DNA of 64,000 nucleotides from Amycolatopsis acidiphila (lineage in GTDB: Bacteria; Actinomycetota; Actinomycetes; Mycobacteriales; Pseudonocardiaceae): positions 4,216,001-4,280,000 of the forward strand of contig NZ_CP090063.1 of NCBI RefSeq assembly GCF_021391495.1. Reading direction: 5' to 3'. Below are positions 17,264-26,077 of this stretch, one piece after another; within the stretch, counting starts at the first letter, position 1; every line of letters begins with the position of its first letter. A program made the position numbers and the translations under genes. The notes below the pieces were generated by a model that was not told the DNA's origin, ran no database searches, and saw nothing but the letters and a program-made list of their open reading frames with translations.

Positions 17264-17293
17264 CGCCACGCCGCTCGGCACGATCAGCGGAAC

Positions 17294-18427
17294 TCAGGGA
17301 CCCGCCGGCCAGCCGAGCAGCCGCGCGCCCAGCACGGCGGCCTCCAGCGTGAAGCGCTGCGACGGCTCGCGCGGGTCGTAGCCCGTGAGGTGGCGGACGC
17401 GGTCGAGCCGGTAGGTCACGGCCCGCACGCTGAGGAACAGCTGCCGCGCCGTCTCCGCCGCCACCCCGCCGGTCGCGAAGTACGCCGAGAGGGTGTCGAG
17501 CAGTGGACGGGCACCGCCGCGGGTGCCCTCCAGCGGGCTGAGCACCGTCTCGACCAGGTCGACGATCGCGGCCCGGTCGCGGTAGAGCACCTGGAAGACC
17601 AGCAGCTCGGCGGCGTCGAGCACGTGGGCGGTGAGGCCGAGTGAACCCGCGAGCTCCAGCGCGGTGCGGGCCTCCTCGTAGGACCGCAGGATGCCGCCCG
17701 GGCCGGGGTGCGGTCGCCCGACGCCGATCTGCCAGTCCCGCTCGCCGGTCAGCAGCAGCTCGACCTGGCGGGCGAACTCGGCGGGCACGTCGGCCGCCGT
17801 GCCCGGGGCGATGCACAGCAGCAGCCCGTCCTTGGCGGTGATCAGCACGTCGCGGATGTCGAACCGGCCGAGCAGGGCGGACTCGACCCGCCGGGTGGTG
17901 GCGTCGCCGTCGGTGAACGGGTTGCCGGCGCGGGCCGCCGCAACGAGGTAGCTGCCCGCGAGGCGCAGCCCGAAATGCTCGGCGCGCTCGGCGAGGCGCC
18001 CCAGGTCGCCACGCCCGTAGAGCAGGTCGTCGATGAACTCGCGCCGTTCGGCCTCCTCCTGGCGCACCTGCAGGCGCTGCGCCTGGTCGTAGCCGTCGGC
18101 GAGCGCGACGACGACGTCGTCGGTGGCCCGCAGCACCGCTTCGGCCACCCCGCGCAGCTGCTCCGCCCCGGCCGCGATCGCCACCGCCGGCAACGCGCCC
18201 CAGCACAGCCAGTTCGCGCTCAGGTACAGGTCGACGAGCGCGCGCAGCGGCACGCCCTGCTCCGCGGCGGCGGCGCCGAGGGCGCGGCGGGAGTCCAGCT
18301 CGTCGCGGGCGACGCGCCGGCCGGTCCTGCTCACCCGGTCGAGCATCTCCAGGTATCCCTCCAGCAGGGCCGGGGAGACTCCGCCCGCGTCCCGGCTGGC
18401 TCGCGCCGCCACCTCGGCGATGTTCAT
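17294..18427 (-). CDS. PucR/CdaR-family transcriptional regulator
   Basis: This 377-residue protein ends with the PucR helix-turn-helix (about 315-372): TLSAYFATGGVAAETARQLFLS, then VRAVTYRLDRVRHLTGYDP. A central GGDEF-like CdaR region covers roughly 155-290 (RFDIRDVLITAKDGLLLCI, IGVGRPHPGPGGILRSYEEA). The N-terminal part is helical with an aromatic-rich segment (LSANWLCWGALPAV). PucR-type proteins regulate purine, sugar-acid or secondary metabolism. ATG at 18427 is supported by GGAGGG five bases upstream. The gene is divergent from the NfeD-SPFH pair with 211 bases between; its target is unknown. Confidence 0.88.
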   Translation of the reverse strand: MNIAEVAARASRDAGGVSPALLEGYLEMLDRVSRTGRRVARDELDSRRALGAAAAEQGVPLRALVDLYLSANWLCWGALPAVAIAAGAEQLRGVAEAVLRATDDVVVALADGYDQAQRLQVRQEEAERREFIDDLLYGRGDLGRLAERAEHFGLRLAGSYLVAAARAGNPFTDGDATTRRVESALLGRFDIRDVLITAKDGLLLCIAPGTAADVPAEFARQVELLLTGERDWQIGVGRPHPGPGGILRSYEEARTALELAGSLGLTAHVLDAAELLVFQVLYRDRAAIVDLVETVLSPLEGTRGGARPLLDTLSAYFATGGVAAETARQLFLSVRAVTYRLDRVRHLTGYDPREPSQRFTLEAAVLGARLLGWPAGP

Positions 18428-18638
18428 GATCCCTCCATCCCCGGTTGCCGGAGCCCGGCAGCTCCTGATGACGAGCCTAGCCGCAAGCGCCCGGTCAGCT
18501 CGGAAGTCTCGTTGCCGGGCGCCGGCAACAAAGAGACCGTCAGCGTGGCCGGTCGCCCGCCTTGTCGGTGATGTGCCGGGGCGAACACGATGGGTTGTAC
18601 GGGAAAGGTCCGCACTGCTCGACAGGCAGGGGGTCGCC

Positions 18639-19070
18639 ATGCAGCTCTGGGTCATCTGGCTGATCGCGGCGGTCGTGCTGGGCGGTGTCGAGATCTTCAC
18701 CCTGACCGCCGCGCTGGGCATGCTCGGCGCGGCGGCGCTGATCACGGCCGGGTTCGCCGCCGCCGGGATCCCGCCGCTCGCACAGGCGCTCGTCTTCGCC
18801 GCCGGTGCGGCCGCCGGGCTCGTCCTGGTCCGGCCGGTCGCGCTGCGCCACCTGGCGGTCCCGCCCCGCGAACGCTTCGGCGTGGACGCGCTGATCGGCA
18901 AACGCGCGTACGTCCTGCAGCAGGTCGACGGGTTCGGCGGGCGGGTCCGGATCGACGGCGAGGAATGGACCGCCCGCGCCTACGACGAGACCCTGGTGAT
19001 CCCCGCCGGGGCGGCCGTCGACGTGATGGAGATCAGTGGCAGCACCGCGCTCGTCTACCCGAGGGAGTAG
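18639..19070 (+). CDS. NfeD-like membrane protein
   Basis: The 143-residue protein starts with hydrophobic segments WVIWLIAAVVLGGVEIFTL and AAALITAGFAAAGIPPLAQALVFAAGAAAGLVLV and ends with an OB-fold-like domain (IGKRAYVLQQVDGFGGRVRIDGEEWTARA) that characterises NfeD proteins. NfeD proteins partner with SPFH/stomatin proteins in membrane quality control and microdomains. The stop codon TAG is two bases before the ATG of the SPFH gene, so they form a bicistronic unit. ATG preceded by GGCAGGGGG. Confidence 0.9.
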   Translation: MQLWVIWLIAAVVLGGVEIFTLTAALGMLGAAALITAGFAAAGIPPLAQALVFAAGAAAGLVLVRPVALRHLAVPPRERFGVDALIGKRAYVLQQVDGFGGRVRIDGEEWTARAYDETLVIPAGAAVDVMEISGSTALVYPRE

Positions 19071-19072
19071 TC

Positions 19073-20110
19073 ATGGAAGTGTCCATCCTGTTGGTCGTCG
19101 GGATACTCGTCGCCCTGTTCGTCGTCATCACCGTGCTGCGCGCCCTGCGCGTCGTGCCGCAGGCCCGTGCGCGCAACGTCGAACGGCTCGGCCGGTACCA
19201 CCGGACCCTGCAACCCGGGCTCAACTTCGTCATCCCCTACATCGACCGCGTCTACGCGCCGCTGGACCTGCGCGAGCAGGTGGTGTCGTTCCGGCCGCAG
19301 CCGGTCATCACCGAGGACAACCTGGTGGTGGAGATCGACACGGTGCTCTACTTCCAGATCACCGACCCGCGTGCCGCCGCCTACGAGATCGCCAGCTACC
19401 TGCAGGCGGTCGAACAGCTGACCGTCACGACCCTGCGCAACGTCGTCGGTTCGATGGACCTCGAGAGCACGCTGACCTCCCGCGACACCATCAACAGCCA
19501 GCTGCGCGGGGTGCTCGACGAGGCCACCGGCAAATGGGGCATCCGGGTCAACCGGGTGGAGATCAAGGCGATCGACCCGCCGCAGACCATCAAGCAGGCC
19601 ATGGAGAAGCAGATGCGCGCCGAGCGGGACAAGCGCGCGGCGATCCTCGGCGCCGAGGGGCAGCGCCAGTCCCAGATCCTGACCGCCGAAGGCGACAAGC
19701 AGGCCGCGGTGCTGCGGGCGGAGGGCAACCGGGCGGCGGAGATCCTCAAGGCGGAGGGCCAGGCGCGCGCGATCGACCAGGTCTTCCAGGCCGTGCACCG
19801 CAACGACCCCGACCCGAAGCTGCTGGCCTACCAGTACCTGCAGGTGCTGCCGCAGCTCGCGCAGGGCGAGGGCAACACGTTCTGGGTCATTCCGAGCGAG
19901 GTCACCTCCGCGCTGCAGGGCGTCTCCCGCGCGTTCACCGAGGCCCTGCCCGCGACCCCGGCCGCCCGGGAGGCGACCGCGACGGACAGCGTCGCGGCGC
20001 GGGCCGCCGACGAGGCCGCGCACGCCGCGGAAGCGGCGGCGGACGCGGTCGCCGACGCCGCGCAGGTCAACGGGCTCGCCCCGGCCGCCGCTCAGGGCGA
20101 CCAGGGCTGA
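19073..20110 (+). CDS. SPFH/Band 7 (stomatin/QmcA-like) membrane protein
   Basis: The 345-residue protein has one N-terminal membrane anchor (ILLVVGILVALFVVITVL), then the SPFH domain: RLGRYHRTLQPGLNFVIPYIDRVY, LDLREQVVSFRPQPVITEDN and VVGSMDLESTLTSRDTIN. A Glu/Ala/Arg coiled-coil (roughly 190-245) contains repeats of the type AEGQRQSQI, AEGDKQAAV, AEGNRAAEI and AEGQARAI. The C-terminal tail is Ala/Glu-rich and low complexity. Such proteins form large cage-like oligomers and, with NfeD, help organise membrane proteases. The start follows the NfeD stop by two bases. Confidence 0.93.
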   Translation: MEVSILLVVGILVALFVVITVLRALRVVPQARARNVERLGRYHRTLQPGLNFVIPYIDRVYAPLDLREQVVSFRPQPVITEDNLVVEIDTVLYFQITDPRAAAYEIASYLQAVEQLTVTTLRNVVGSMDLESTLTSRDTINSQLRGVLDEATGKWGIRVNRVEIKAIDPPQTIKQAMEKQMRAERDKRAAILGAEGQRQSQILTAEGDKQAAVLRAEGNRAAEILKAEGQARAIDQVFQAVHRNDPDPKLLAYQYLQVLPQLAQGEGNTFWVIPSEVTSALQGVSRAFTEALPATPAAREATATDSVAARAADEAAHAAEAAADAVADAAQVNGLAPAAAQGDQG

Positions 20111-20118
20111 CGAAGGAA

Positions 20119-20157
20119 GCGGCTTCGCCCCGGATCGGGGGGCCGGGGCGAGGCCGC
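20119..20157 (+). terminator. Strong hairpin terminator after the SPFH gene
   Basis: CGCCCCGG (20126-20133) pairs with CCGGGGCG (20143-20150); the stem extends outward by seven pairs (GCGGCTT with AGGCCGC, one G-U) for about 15 pairs with a 9-base loop. A short T-containing run (GATTCCTTT) follows. It separates the NfeD-SPFH unit from the next gene. Confidence 0.7.
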
Positions 20158-20192
20158 GATTCCTTTCGGCCCGCGCGCGAGTCGGAACCCGT

Positions 20193-20750
20193 ATGACGCA
20201 ACAGAACTCCCGCCGGCTGGTGCAGGCGGTGCTGGTTTCGCTGAACGGTGTGACGAGCGAGCCGCTGCGGTGGGCCGGCCCCTACTTCGGCGAGGGCAGC
20301 GCGGCACGCTCCCGCACGGTGCTCGAGGACAGCGGGGCGATGCTGATGGGCAGGCACACGTACGAGGTCTTCTCCCGCCAGTGGCCGTCGGTTCCGGGCC
20401 CGTACGCCGACCGGCTCAACGCGATGCCCAAGTACGTGTTCTCCGCGACCCTCGACCGTCCCGAGTGGACGAACACCACCGTGGTGCGCGGTGCCGTCGT
20501 CGAGGCGGTCTCGGCGCTGAAACACCAGCACGGCAAGGATCTCGTCGTGTACGGGCACGGCCGGTTCGGCCAGACCCTGTGCGACGCGGGCCTGGTGGAC
20601 GAGCTGACGCTCACCGTCGTGCCGGTGTTCGTCGCGGACGGCGAGACGCTCTACCGGCCGGGCGGATCCGCGCGGACGTGGGAGCTCGTCGGCGCCGGGC
20701 CGGGCAGCGATCCCGGCCTCGCCTCGCTCACCTACCGGCCGCGGGCCTGA
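20193..20750 (+). CDS. Dihydrofolate reductase-fold protein (RibD C-terminal-like)
   Basis: The 185-residue protein follows the bacterial RibD-C/DHFR-like family seen in many actinomycete genomes: LVQAVLVSLNGVT at the start, GAMLMGRHTYEVFSRQWP, KYVFSATLDRPEWTNTT, and LVVYGHGRFGQTLCDAGLVDELTLTVVPV. The fold binds NADPH; physiological substrates of this subgroup are mostly unknown. It stands alone behind the terminator of the SPFH gene and is convergent with the molybdenum hydroxylase operon. The ATG has no strong ribosome site. Confidence 0.85.
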   Translation: MTQQNSRRLVQAVLVSLNGVTSEPLRWAGPYFGEGSAARSRTVLEDSGAMLMGRHTYEVFSRQWPSVPGPYADRLNAMPKYVFSATLDRPEWTNTTVVRGAVVEAVSALKHQHGKDLVVYGHGRFGQTLCDAGLVDELTLTVVPVFVADGETLYRPGGSARTWELVGAGPGSDPGLASLTYRPRA

Positions 20751-20760
20751 CGGGATCGGC

Positions 20761-21966
20761 TCACCGGGAGCGGCGCCGGAGCCTGCCGAGCAGGGACCGC
20801 AGCAGCAGCCGGAAGGCGCCGGGCGCCTTGACCCTGCCCTGCGGCGCGTCGCCGGTCGTCGCGGTCTCGCTCACGGCGGCGGCGAACTGCTCGAACATGT
20901 GCCGGCTCACGTCTCCCGCCAGTGCCCGGCCGAACTGCGCGATCCGGCCGGTCAGGTACACCTTCGCCTCGGCGTGCAGGCGGGTGCCGCCCTCGGCGGC
21001 GGGTTCGGTGCGCAGCAGGATGTCCGCCTGTGTCTGGGCGCCGCCGGTGTCCCGGCCCTGGGCGAGCACCCGCATCCGCCGCGCCGCCCGGTCGTGCTCG
21101 GCGATGTGCGCGACGCCCTTGAAGGCCAGCTTGATCGGACCGACGGAGACCCGCGCGCGCCCGGCGTAGTAGTCCTCGCCCAGCTCCTCGGTGAGCTCGG
21201 CGCCGGGCAGGCAGCGCGCGAGCCGGTGCACGTCGTCGAAGACCGCCCACACCTGGTCCTGCCCGACGCCGACCTCGGTCGCGACGTCCACGGCGATGGT
21301 GGGTTCCCCTTCGGGGAGCACGATCTCCGCCTTCGCGGCGCTCTGTTCGGCGGGGGCGCCGGTCGGTTCCTCATCCACAACGGACCGGCCGGTGCCGCGG
21401 CCCGCGAGTGCCCGCCGCGCGCAGTTCCCCGGGGCGGGGATGCCGCCGGGATGGGCCTGCTGGGCCTCGCGCACCGCGGTCACGATGTTGCGGTAGCCGG
21501 TGCAGCGGCAGATCACCCCGGACAGCTCCTGCGGCAGGTCCTGCTCGCGCACGCCGGGCTGGTGGGTCAGCAGGTCGTAGGAGCTCATCAGGAACCCCGG
21601 GGTGCAGAACCCGCACTGCAGCGCGTGGTTGCGGCCGAACGACTCCTGCAGCGGGTGCAGCTCGTCCGGGCGGCCCAGCCCCTCGACGGTGACGACCTCG
21701 GCCTGGTCGAGCTGCACGGCGAACAGCAGGCAAGCCCGGGCGGCCTCGCCGTCGACCAGCACGGTGCACATCCCGCACACCCCGTGCTCGCAGCCCACGT
21801 GCGTGCCGGTGAGACCCAGCTGGTCCCGCAGCACGTCCGCGAGCGTGACGCGGGCCGGCACGTGCACCGTCACCGGCGTGCCGTTCACCGTCATCCGCAC
21901 CTCGACCGGTTCCCCGGCGCCCGCCCGCACCGGCCTCGGCCGGTTCGGCGCTTCGCTGCTCGTCAT
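20761..21966 (-). CDS. Molybdenum hydroxylase [2Fe-2S] subunit fused to a CoxG/SRPBCC domain
   Basis: The 401-residue protein is a fusion. Residues 22-170 are the small subunit with plant-type cluster Cys59, Cys64, Cys67, Cys79 (GCEHGVCGMC) and the second cluster Cys118, Cys121, Cys153, Cys155 (CGFCTPG, ICRCTGY). After a linker (about 171-220), residues 225-365 form a CoxG-like SRPBCC domain (VWAVFDDVHRLARCLPGAEL, VSVGPIKLAFKGVA). CoxG-type domains help assemble or membrane-attach CO dehydrogenase-like enzymes; here the helper is built into the electron-transfer subunit. It overlaps the FAD-subunit gene by four bases and is last in the operon. It corresponds to HmfC if the furoyl-CoA reading is right. 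Confidence 0.88.
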   Translation of the reverse strand: MTSSEAPNRPRPVRAGAGEPVEVRMTVNGTPVTVHVPARVTLADVLRDQLGLTGTHVGCEHGVCGMCTVLVDGEAARACLLFAVQLDQAEVVTVEGLGRPDELHPLQESFGRNHALQCGFCTPGFLMSSYDLLTHQPGVREQDLPQELSGVICRCTGYRNIVTAVREAQQAHPGGIPAPGNCARRALAGRGTGRSVVDEEPTGAPAEQSAAKAEIVLPEGEPTIAVDVATEVGVGQDQVWAVFDDVHRLARCLPGAELTEELGEDYYAGRARVSVGPIKLAFKGVAHIAEHDRAARRMRVLAQGRDTGGAQTQADILLRTEPAAEGGTRLHAEAKVYLTGRIAQFGRALAGDVSRHMFEQFAAAVSETATTGDAPQGRVKAPGAFRLLLRSLLGRLRRRSR

Positions 21967-22847
21967 GCCTTCTCCTCGTGTGCACGGTGGTACGCCTTGG
22001 CGAGCTCGCGGCCCGCCAGCACCCGGAACAGCCGGCGGCGGTAGTCGCCCGACGCGTGCGCGTCGCCCTCGGTGTCCACCAGCTCGTCGGCCACGGGCGC
22101 GAGCCGCTCGCCCAGCTCCTCGGCGAGGCGGCCGCGGTCACCGCACGCCGCCCGCACCGCCTCGTCCAGCACGCCGGAGACGTCCGTGGTCACCGGGCGG
22201 TCCGACACCCCGAAGCCGGTGAGCACGGCTTCGCCGCCGACCCGCACGGCCACGACCACGCCGGCGAGCGCGAAGTCGCCGTGGCGGCGTGCGATCTCGG
22301 CGAAGCCGAAGCCCTCGCCGGCACGCGCGACCGGCAGCCGGACCGCGGTGAGGATCTCGTCGGGCTCGAGCGCTGTGGTCATCGCGCCGGAGAAGAACTC
22401 CCGCGCCGGGATCCGTCGCTGCCCGCCCGGCCCGGTCGCCACGATCTCCGCGGCCAGGCAGCACGCCACGGCCGGGAGCTCGGCAGCCGGGTCGGCGTGG
22501 GCGAGGCTGCCGCAGACGGTGCCGCGGCTACGCAGCTCCCGGTGCCCGACCCACGGCAGGGCCATCCCGAGCAACGGGACCGCGGCGCTCGCCGGGTCGT
22601 GCTCGACGCGGCGCTGCCGCACGGTGGCGCCGATCTCGAGGAAGCCGTCACGACGGGCGAACCGGTCGAGCCCGTCGACCGCGTTGATGTCGATCAGGGT
22701 GTCGGGCCGGGCGAGACGCATGGCCAGCACGGGGGTCAGCGACTGCCCGCCCGCGATGACCTTGCCGCCCCCGCCCGTGCCGCCGAGCTCGGCCACCGCC
22801 TCGGGCAGCGACGACGGCCGGACGTAGGCGAAGGGTGCGGCTTTCAT
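21963..22847 (-). CDS. Molybdenum hydroxylase FAD-binding (medium) subunit
   Basis: The 294-residue protein shows the CoxM/XdhB FAD motifs: GGGGKVIAGGQSLTPVLAMRLARPDTLIDI (pyrophosphate-binding AGGQS loop), LRSRGTVCGSLAHADPAAELP (second T-x-G-G-S-like motif) and the CO-DH medium-subunit C-terminal domain (FGFAEIARRHGDFALAGVVV). It passes electrons from the Fe-S clusters to the final acceptor. It overlaps the Fe-S/CoxG gene (ATGA) and follows the crotonase gene by nine bases. It corresponds to the HmfB-type subunit in a furoyl-CoA dehydrogenase model; as a generic family assignment it is secure. Confidence 0.92.
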   Translation of the reverse strand: MKAAPFAYVRPSSLPEAVAELGGTGGGGKVIAGGQSLTPVLAMRLARPDTLIDINAVDGLDRFARRDGFLEIGATVRQRRVEHDPASAAVPLLGMALPWVGHRELRSRGTVCGSLAHADPAAELPAVACCLAAEIVATGPGGQRRIPAREFFSGAMTTALEPDEILTAVRLPVARAGEGFGFAEIARRHGDFALAGVVVAVRVGGEAVLTGFGVSDRPVTTDVSGVLDEAVRAACGDRGRLAEELGERLAPVADELVDTEGDAHASGDYRRRLFRVLAGRELAKAYHRAHEEKA

Positions 22848-22856
22848 GGCTTCGGC

Positions 22857-23636
22857 TCACCGCCCCTGGAACTTCGGGGCCCGCTTCTCGCCGAACGCGG
22901 CGACGCCTTCGGCGAAGTCCTTGCTCGACCGCAGCATCGCGTAGGCCTTGCGCTCCAGCTCGATGCCCGAGTACAGCGGCGCGTCGACGCCCTTGTCGAG
23001 CACCTCCTTCGCGGTGCGGGCGGCCAGCGGCGAGTAGCCGAGCAGCACGCCCACGATGCGTTCGACCTCGGCCTCCAGGGCGGCCCGGTCCGGCACCACG
23101 TTGGCCACGAGGCCCCAGTCCCCGGCCTGCCGAGCCTTGATCCGGGACGCGGTCATGATGTGGTACTTGGCGCGGGAGAGCCCGATGAGCCGGGCGAGCC
23201 GCTGCGTGCCGCCCGAGCCCGGGATCATGCCCAGGCGCATCTCCGGCAGCGCGAACTCGCTGCGCTCGGTGCAGACCCGGATGTCGGTGGACAGCGCCAG
23301 TTCCAGCCCGACGCCGAAGCAGTAGCCGTCCACGGCCGCGATCACCGGCTTCGGGCTGCGGGCCGCTGCGGTCACGTTGTGGCCGAGGTCGGTGAAGTCG
23401 ACCGGATCGACCTCCATGAAGCCCGCGATGTCCCCGCCCGAGGAGAAGTGCTCCCCCTCGGCCCGCACGACCACCACCTGGATGTCGTCGTCCGCGTCGA
23501 TCTCGGCGAACCGGTCGGCCATCACCTGCCGGGTCTCCCAGGTGATGATGTTGTACCTGCCGTGGCTCAGGGTCAGGTAGGCGACACGGCCGTCGTGCCC
23601 GCGGTCCAGCTTGATCTCGCCTCCGGTGAGTGGCAT
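22857..23636 (-). CDS. Crotonase-family enzyme, candidate 2-oxoglutaryl-CoA hydrolase (HmfE-like)
   Basis: The 259-residue protein has the enoyl-CoA hydratase/isomerase fold: EGEHFSSGGDIAGFMEVD (oxyanion loop), AAVDGYCFGVGLELALSTDIRV, and LPEMRLGMIPGSGGTQRLARLIG. It has Pro-Glu-Met-Arg in the region of the first hydratase Glu and Pro-Gly-Ser-Gly at the second, so it need not be a simple hydratase. The unusual start with HGRYNIITWETRQ sets it apart. In hmf-type furoate clusters the crotonase HmfE hydrolyses 2-oxoglutaryl-CoA. Its position inside a molybdenum hydroxylase operon beside an acyl-CoA synthetase supports that reading; a true enoyl-CoA hydratase is the alternative. Confidence 0.8.
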   Translation of the reverse strand: MPLTGGEIKLDRGHDGRVAYLTLSHGRYNIITWETRQVMADRFAEIDADDDIQVVVVRAEGEHFSSGGDIAGFMEVDPVDFTDLGHNVTAAARSPKPVIAAVDGYCFGVGLELALSTDIRVCTERSEFALPEMRLGMIPGSGGTQRLARLIGLSRAKYHIMTASRIKARQAGDWGLVANVVPDRAALEAEVERIVGVLLGYSPLAARTAKEVLDKGVDAPLYSGIELERKAYAMLRSSKDFAEGVAAFGEKRAPKFQGR

Positions 23637-23639
23637 CGC

Positions 23640-26072
23640 TCAGCGTTTCCTTTCGTGGTCGCTGCCAGCGGGGCCGCTGAGCAGCTCGTGGAGCACGTTC
23701 CCGTGCAGGGGCAGGCTGGTGATCCGCACGCCGGCGGGCGAGAGCGCGTCGGCGACCGCGTTCGCGATCGCGACGGGCAGGCTCATGCTGCTGCCCTCGC
23801 CGCAGCCCTTCGCGCCCAGCCGGGTCAGCGGCGACGGGGTGACCAGGTGGTCGCTGTCGAGCTCGTAGGTCGTCTCGGCGCTCGTCGGGCAGAGGTAGTC
23901 CATGAACGTGGCGGTGGGCTGGCCCGCGTCGGTGTAGCGCATCTCCTCGTACATCGCGCCGCCGAGGGCCTGCGCGAGCGCGCCGTGCACCTGCCCTTCC
24001 AGCAGCGTCGGGTTGAGGATCGTGCCGGCGTCGTGCACGGTCACGACCTTCTCGAGGGTGAGCTGCCGGGTGGCGGGCTCGATCCGCACGACGGCCAGTT
24101 CCGCGACGAACCCGTAGCAGAGGCTGGAGTTGATCTGGTCGCTGCGGCTCGCGGCCTTGGACTGCGGTGGCGTGAACGCCGCTTCCTCGTACAGCCGCGC
24201 GGAAACGCCCTCGGGCAGCGAGCCCGGGTCCCAGTGGACCAGACCGGCAGCGTGCCGGAAGGCCACCGACCGGGTGGGGTCCGCGACGACGCGCACCGTT
24301 CCGTCGGCGAGCTCGACCTCGGCGGGATCGGCCTGCAACAGTGTGGCGCCCGCGACCCTGATCGTCGCGGCCAGCTTCTCGCTCGCCTCGACCAGCGCGC
24401 TTGTCAGCAACGGTGCGAAGCGCGAGGAGTAGCTGCCGGTGCTGATCGTCCACGGGGTGGTCGCGGTGTCCATCTGCACCACCGGGCGCACCTGGTCCAG
24501 CGGCAGGCCCAGCTGACCGGCGACGACCTCCTGTGCGACCGTCGCGTGGCCCTGTCCCTGCGGCACGGTGCCCAGCAGGACCGACACGATCCCGCCCGGG
24601 TCCACGCTGATCCGCACGTGCTCGGTGGAGCCGGACTTCCCCCGCCCCGGCGCCCGCTGCTCGGCGGGGGTGGCGAGGCCGACGTAGCCGATGTTCGTCG
24701 CCGAGGGGTCCACGATCGTCGCGACCCCGATGCCGAAGTACTCCCCGCGTTCGCGCGCCTGCCGCTGTCGCTCGCGCAACGCCTGGTAGTCGGCGTTCTT
24801 CACGAGCAGGTCCAGCGCGCGGGGGTAGTCGCCCGAGTCGTAGACGCCGCCGGTCGGGGTGGGGTACGGGAAGTCCTCCGGCTGCACGAAGTTGCGCCGC
24901 CGCAGCTCGACCGGGTCCAGGCCGCACACCCCGGCGACCTCGTCCATCAGCCGTTCCAGTCCGAAGTAGAGCTGCTGGCCGCCGAAGCCGCGGTTGAGCC
25001 CGGTCGGGGTCTTGTTGGTGACCACGGCACGCGAGCGCAGCGCGACCGCGTCGATCCGGTAGGCGCCGGTGATGTTGCCGAAGCAGCGGTAGAGGGTGCT
25101 CGGCTCGGGCGGGCGCAGGTAGGCGCCGACGTTGTCGACCAGGTCCGCGCGCAGCCCCCGGACCCGGCCGTCGGCGGACACCGCGGCCTCGAACCACATC
25201 GTGCGGTCCGAACCGGCGGAACTGGCCAGCAGGTGCTCGATCCGGTCCTCGGTCCAGCGCACCGGCCGCTCCGCGTGCTTGCTGGCCAGCGCCATCAGCG
25301 CCACGTAGGGGTACACGGCGGCCTTGATGCCGAAGCTGCCGCCGTTGTCGGCCGGGACCATCAGCCGGATCCGCGAGGCGGGCACGCCGAAGGCGCCGGC
25401 GAGCACCGCGAGCATCGAGAACGGGCCGTGGAAGTTCGTCCACGCCTGGATGGCGGGCCCGTCGGCCTCGTCCTGCCAGTCGGCGATCACCGAGTAGCAC
25501 TCCATCGGCGTGGAGGAGTAGCGCGGGAACGCGTACTTGCCCCGCACGACGTGGTCGGCGGCGGCGAACACCTCGTCCACGTCGCCGAAGGCGAAGGTCC
25601 GGTCGGTCGCGACGTTGCCCCCGGCCTCCTCGTGCAGCACCGGCGCGGCCGGCAGGAGCGCCTTCTCGACGTCGACCACCGGCGCCAGCGGTTCGTAGTC
25701 CACCTGCACCAGCTCGGCCGCGTCCTCGGCGACGTAGCGGTCCTCGGCCACCACGACCGCCACGGGCTCCCCGACGAACCGGACCTTGTCCACGGCCGTC
25801 GGGTAGTAGGGCATCGGCGTCTTCAGCGCGAGCGGGAACGGCCGCAGCCCGGCGGCGACCTCCTCGGGCCCGATCACCGCGGCGACGCCGGGATGCCGGC
25901 GCGCGGCCGCCAGGTCGACCCCCCGGATGCGGGCGTGCGCGTGCGGGCTGCGCACGATCGCCGCGGTGAGCGTCCCGGGCAGCGGGTCGATGTCGTCCAT
26001 GAACCGGCCGCGGCCGGTGAGCAGCGGCGGATCCTCGATCCGCGCGGTGGTGCGCGATGCGGCGGCGGTCAT
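23640..26072 (-). CDS. Molybdenum hydroxylase large (Mo-cofactor) subunit, candidate 2-furoyl-CoA dehydrogenase
   Basis: The 810-residue subunit belongs to the xanthine oxidase/CO dehydrogenase large-subunit family: RFMDDIDPLPGTLTAAIVRSPHAHARI at the start, GGSFGIK (244-250), TGLNRGFGGQQ (357-367), VPQGQGHATVAQEV and the catalytic Glu759 in GAKGCGEGSS. The active-site loop lacks the AYxCSFR of form I CO dehydrogenase, so it is not a CO oxidiser. Operon partners are a CoA ligase and a crotonase, matching 2-furoyl-CoA dehydrogenase HmfABC, which hydroxylates furoyl-CoA at C5. ATG 26072 is chosen with CAGGTGA upstream; the CoA-ligase stop is six bases before it. 4-Hydroxybenzoyl-CoA-type or other heteroaromatic substrates are alternatives. 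Confidence 0.85.
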   Translation of the reverse strand: MTAAASRTTARIEDPPLLTGRGRFMDDIDPLPGTLTAAIVRSPHAHARIRGVDLAAARRHPGVAAVIGPEEVAAGLRPFPLALKTPMPYYPTAVDKVRFVGEPVAVVVAEDRYVAEDAAELVQVDYEPLAPVVDVEKALLPAAPVLHEEAGGNVATDRTFAFGDVDEVFAAADHVVRGKYAFPRYSSTPMECYSVIADWQDEADGPAIQAWTNFHGPFSMLAVLAGAFGVPASRIRLMVPADNGGSFGIKAAVYPYVALMALASKHAERPVRWTEDRIEHLLASSAGSDRTMWFEAAVSADGRVRGLRADLVDNVGAYLRPPEPSTLYRCFGNITGAYRIDAVALRSRAVVTNKTPTGLNRGFGGQQLYFGLERLMDEVAGVCGLDPVELRRRNFVQPEDFPYPTPTGGVYDSGDYPRALDLLVKNADYQALRERQRQARERGEYFGIGVATIVDPSATNIGYVGLATPAEQRAPGRGKSGSTEHVRISVDPGGIVSVLLGTVPQGQGHATVAQEVVAGQLGLPLDQVRPVVQMDTATTPWTISTGSYSSRFAPLLTSALVEASEKLAATIRVAGATLLQADPAEVELADGTVRVVADPTRSVAFRHAAGLVHWDPGSLPEGVSARLYEEAAFTPPQSKAASRSDQINSSLCYGFVAELAVVRIEPATRQLTLEKVVTVHDAGTILNPTLLEGQVHGALAQALGGAMYEEMRYTDAGQPTATFMDYLCPTSAETTYELDSDHLVTPSPLTRLGAKGCGEGSSMSLPVAIANAVADALSPAGVRITSLPLHGNVLHELLSGPAGSDHERKR

Positions 26073-26077
26073 GCGGT

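Noticed and set aside
23640..26072. Calling the large subunit carbon monoxide dehydrogenase
   Set aside because: The AYxCSFR loop of form I enzymes is missing and the operon partners (CoA ligase, crotonase) fit an acyl-CoA hydroxylase better.
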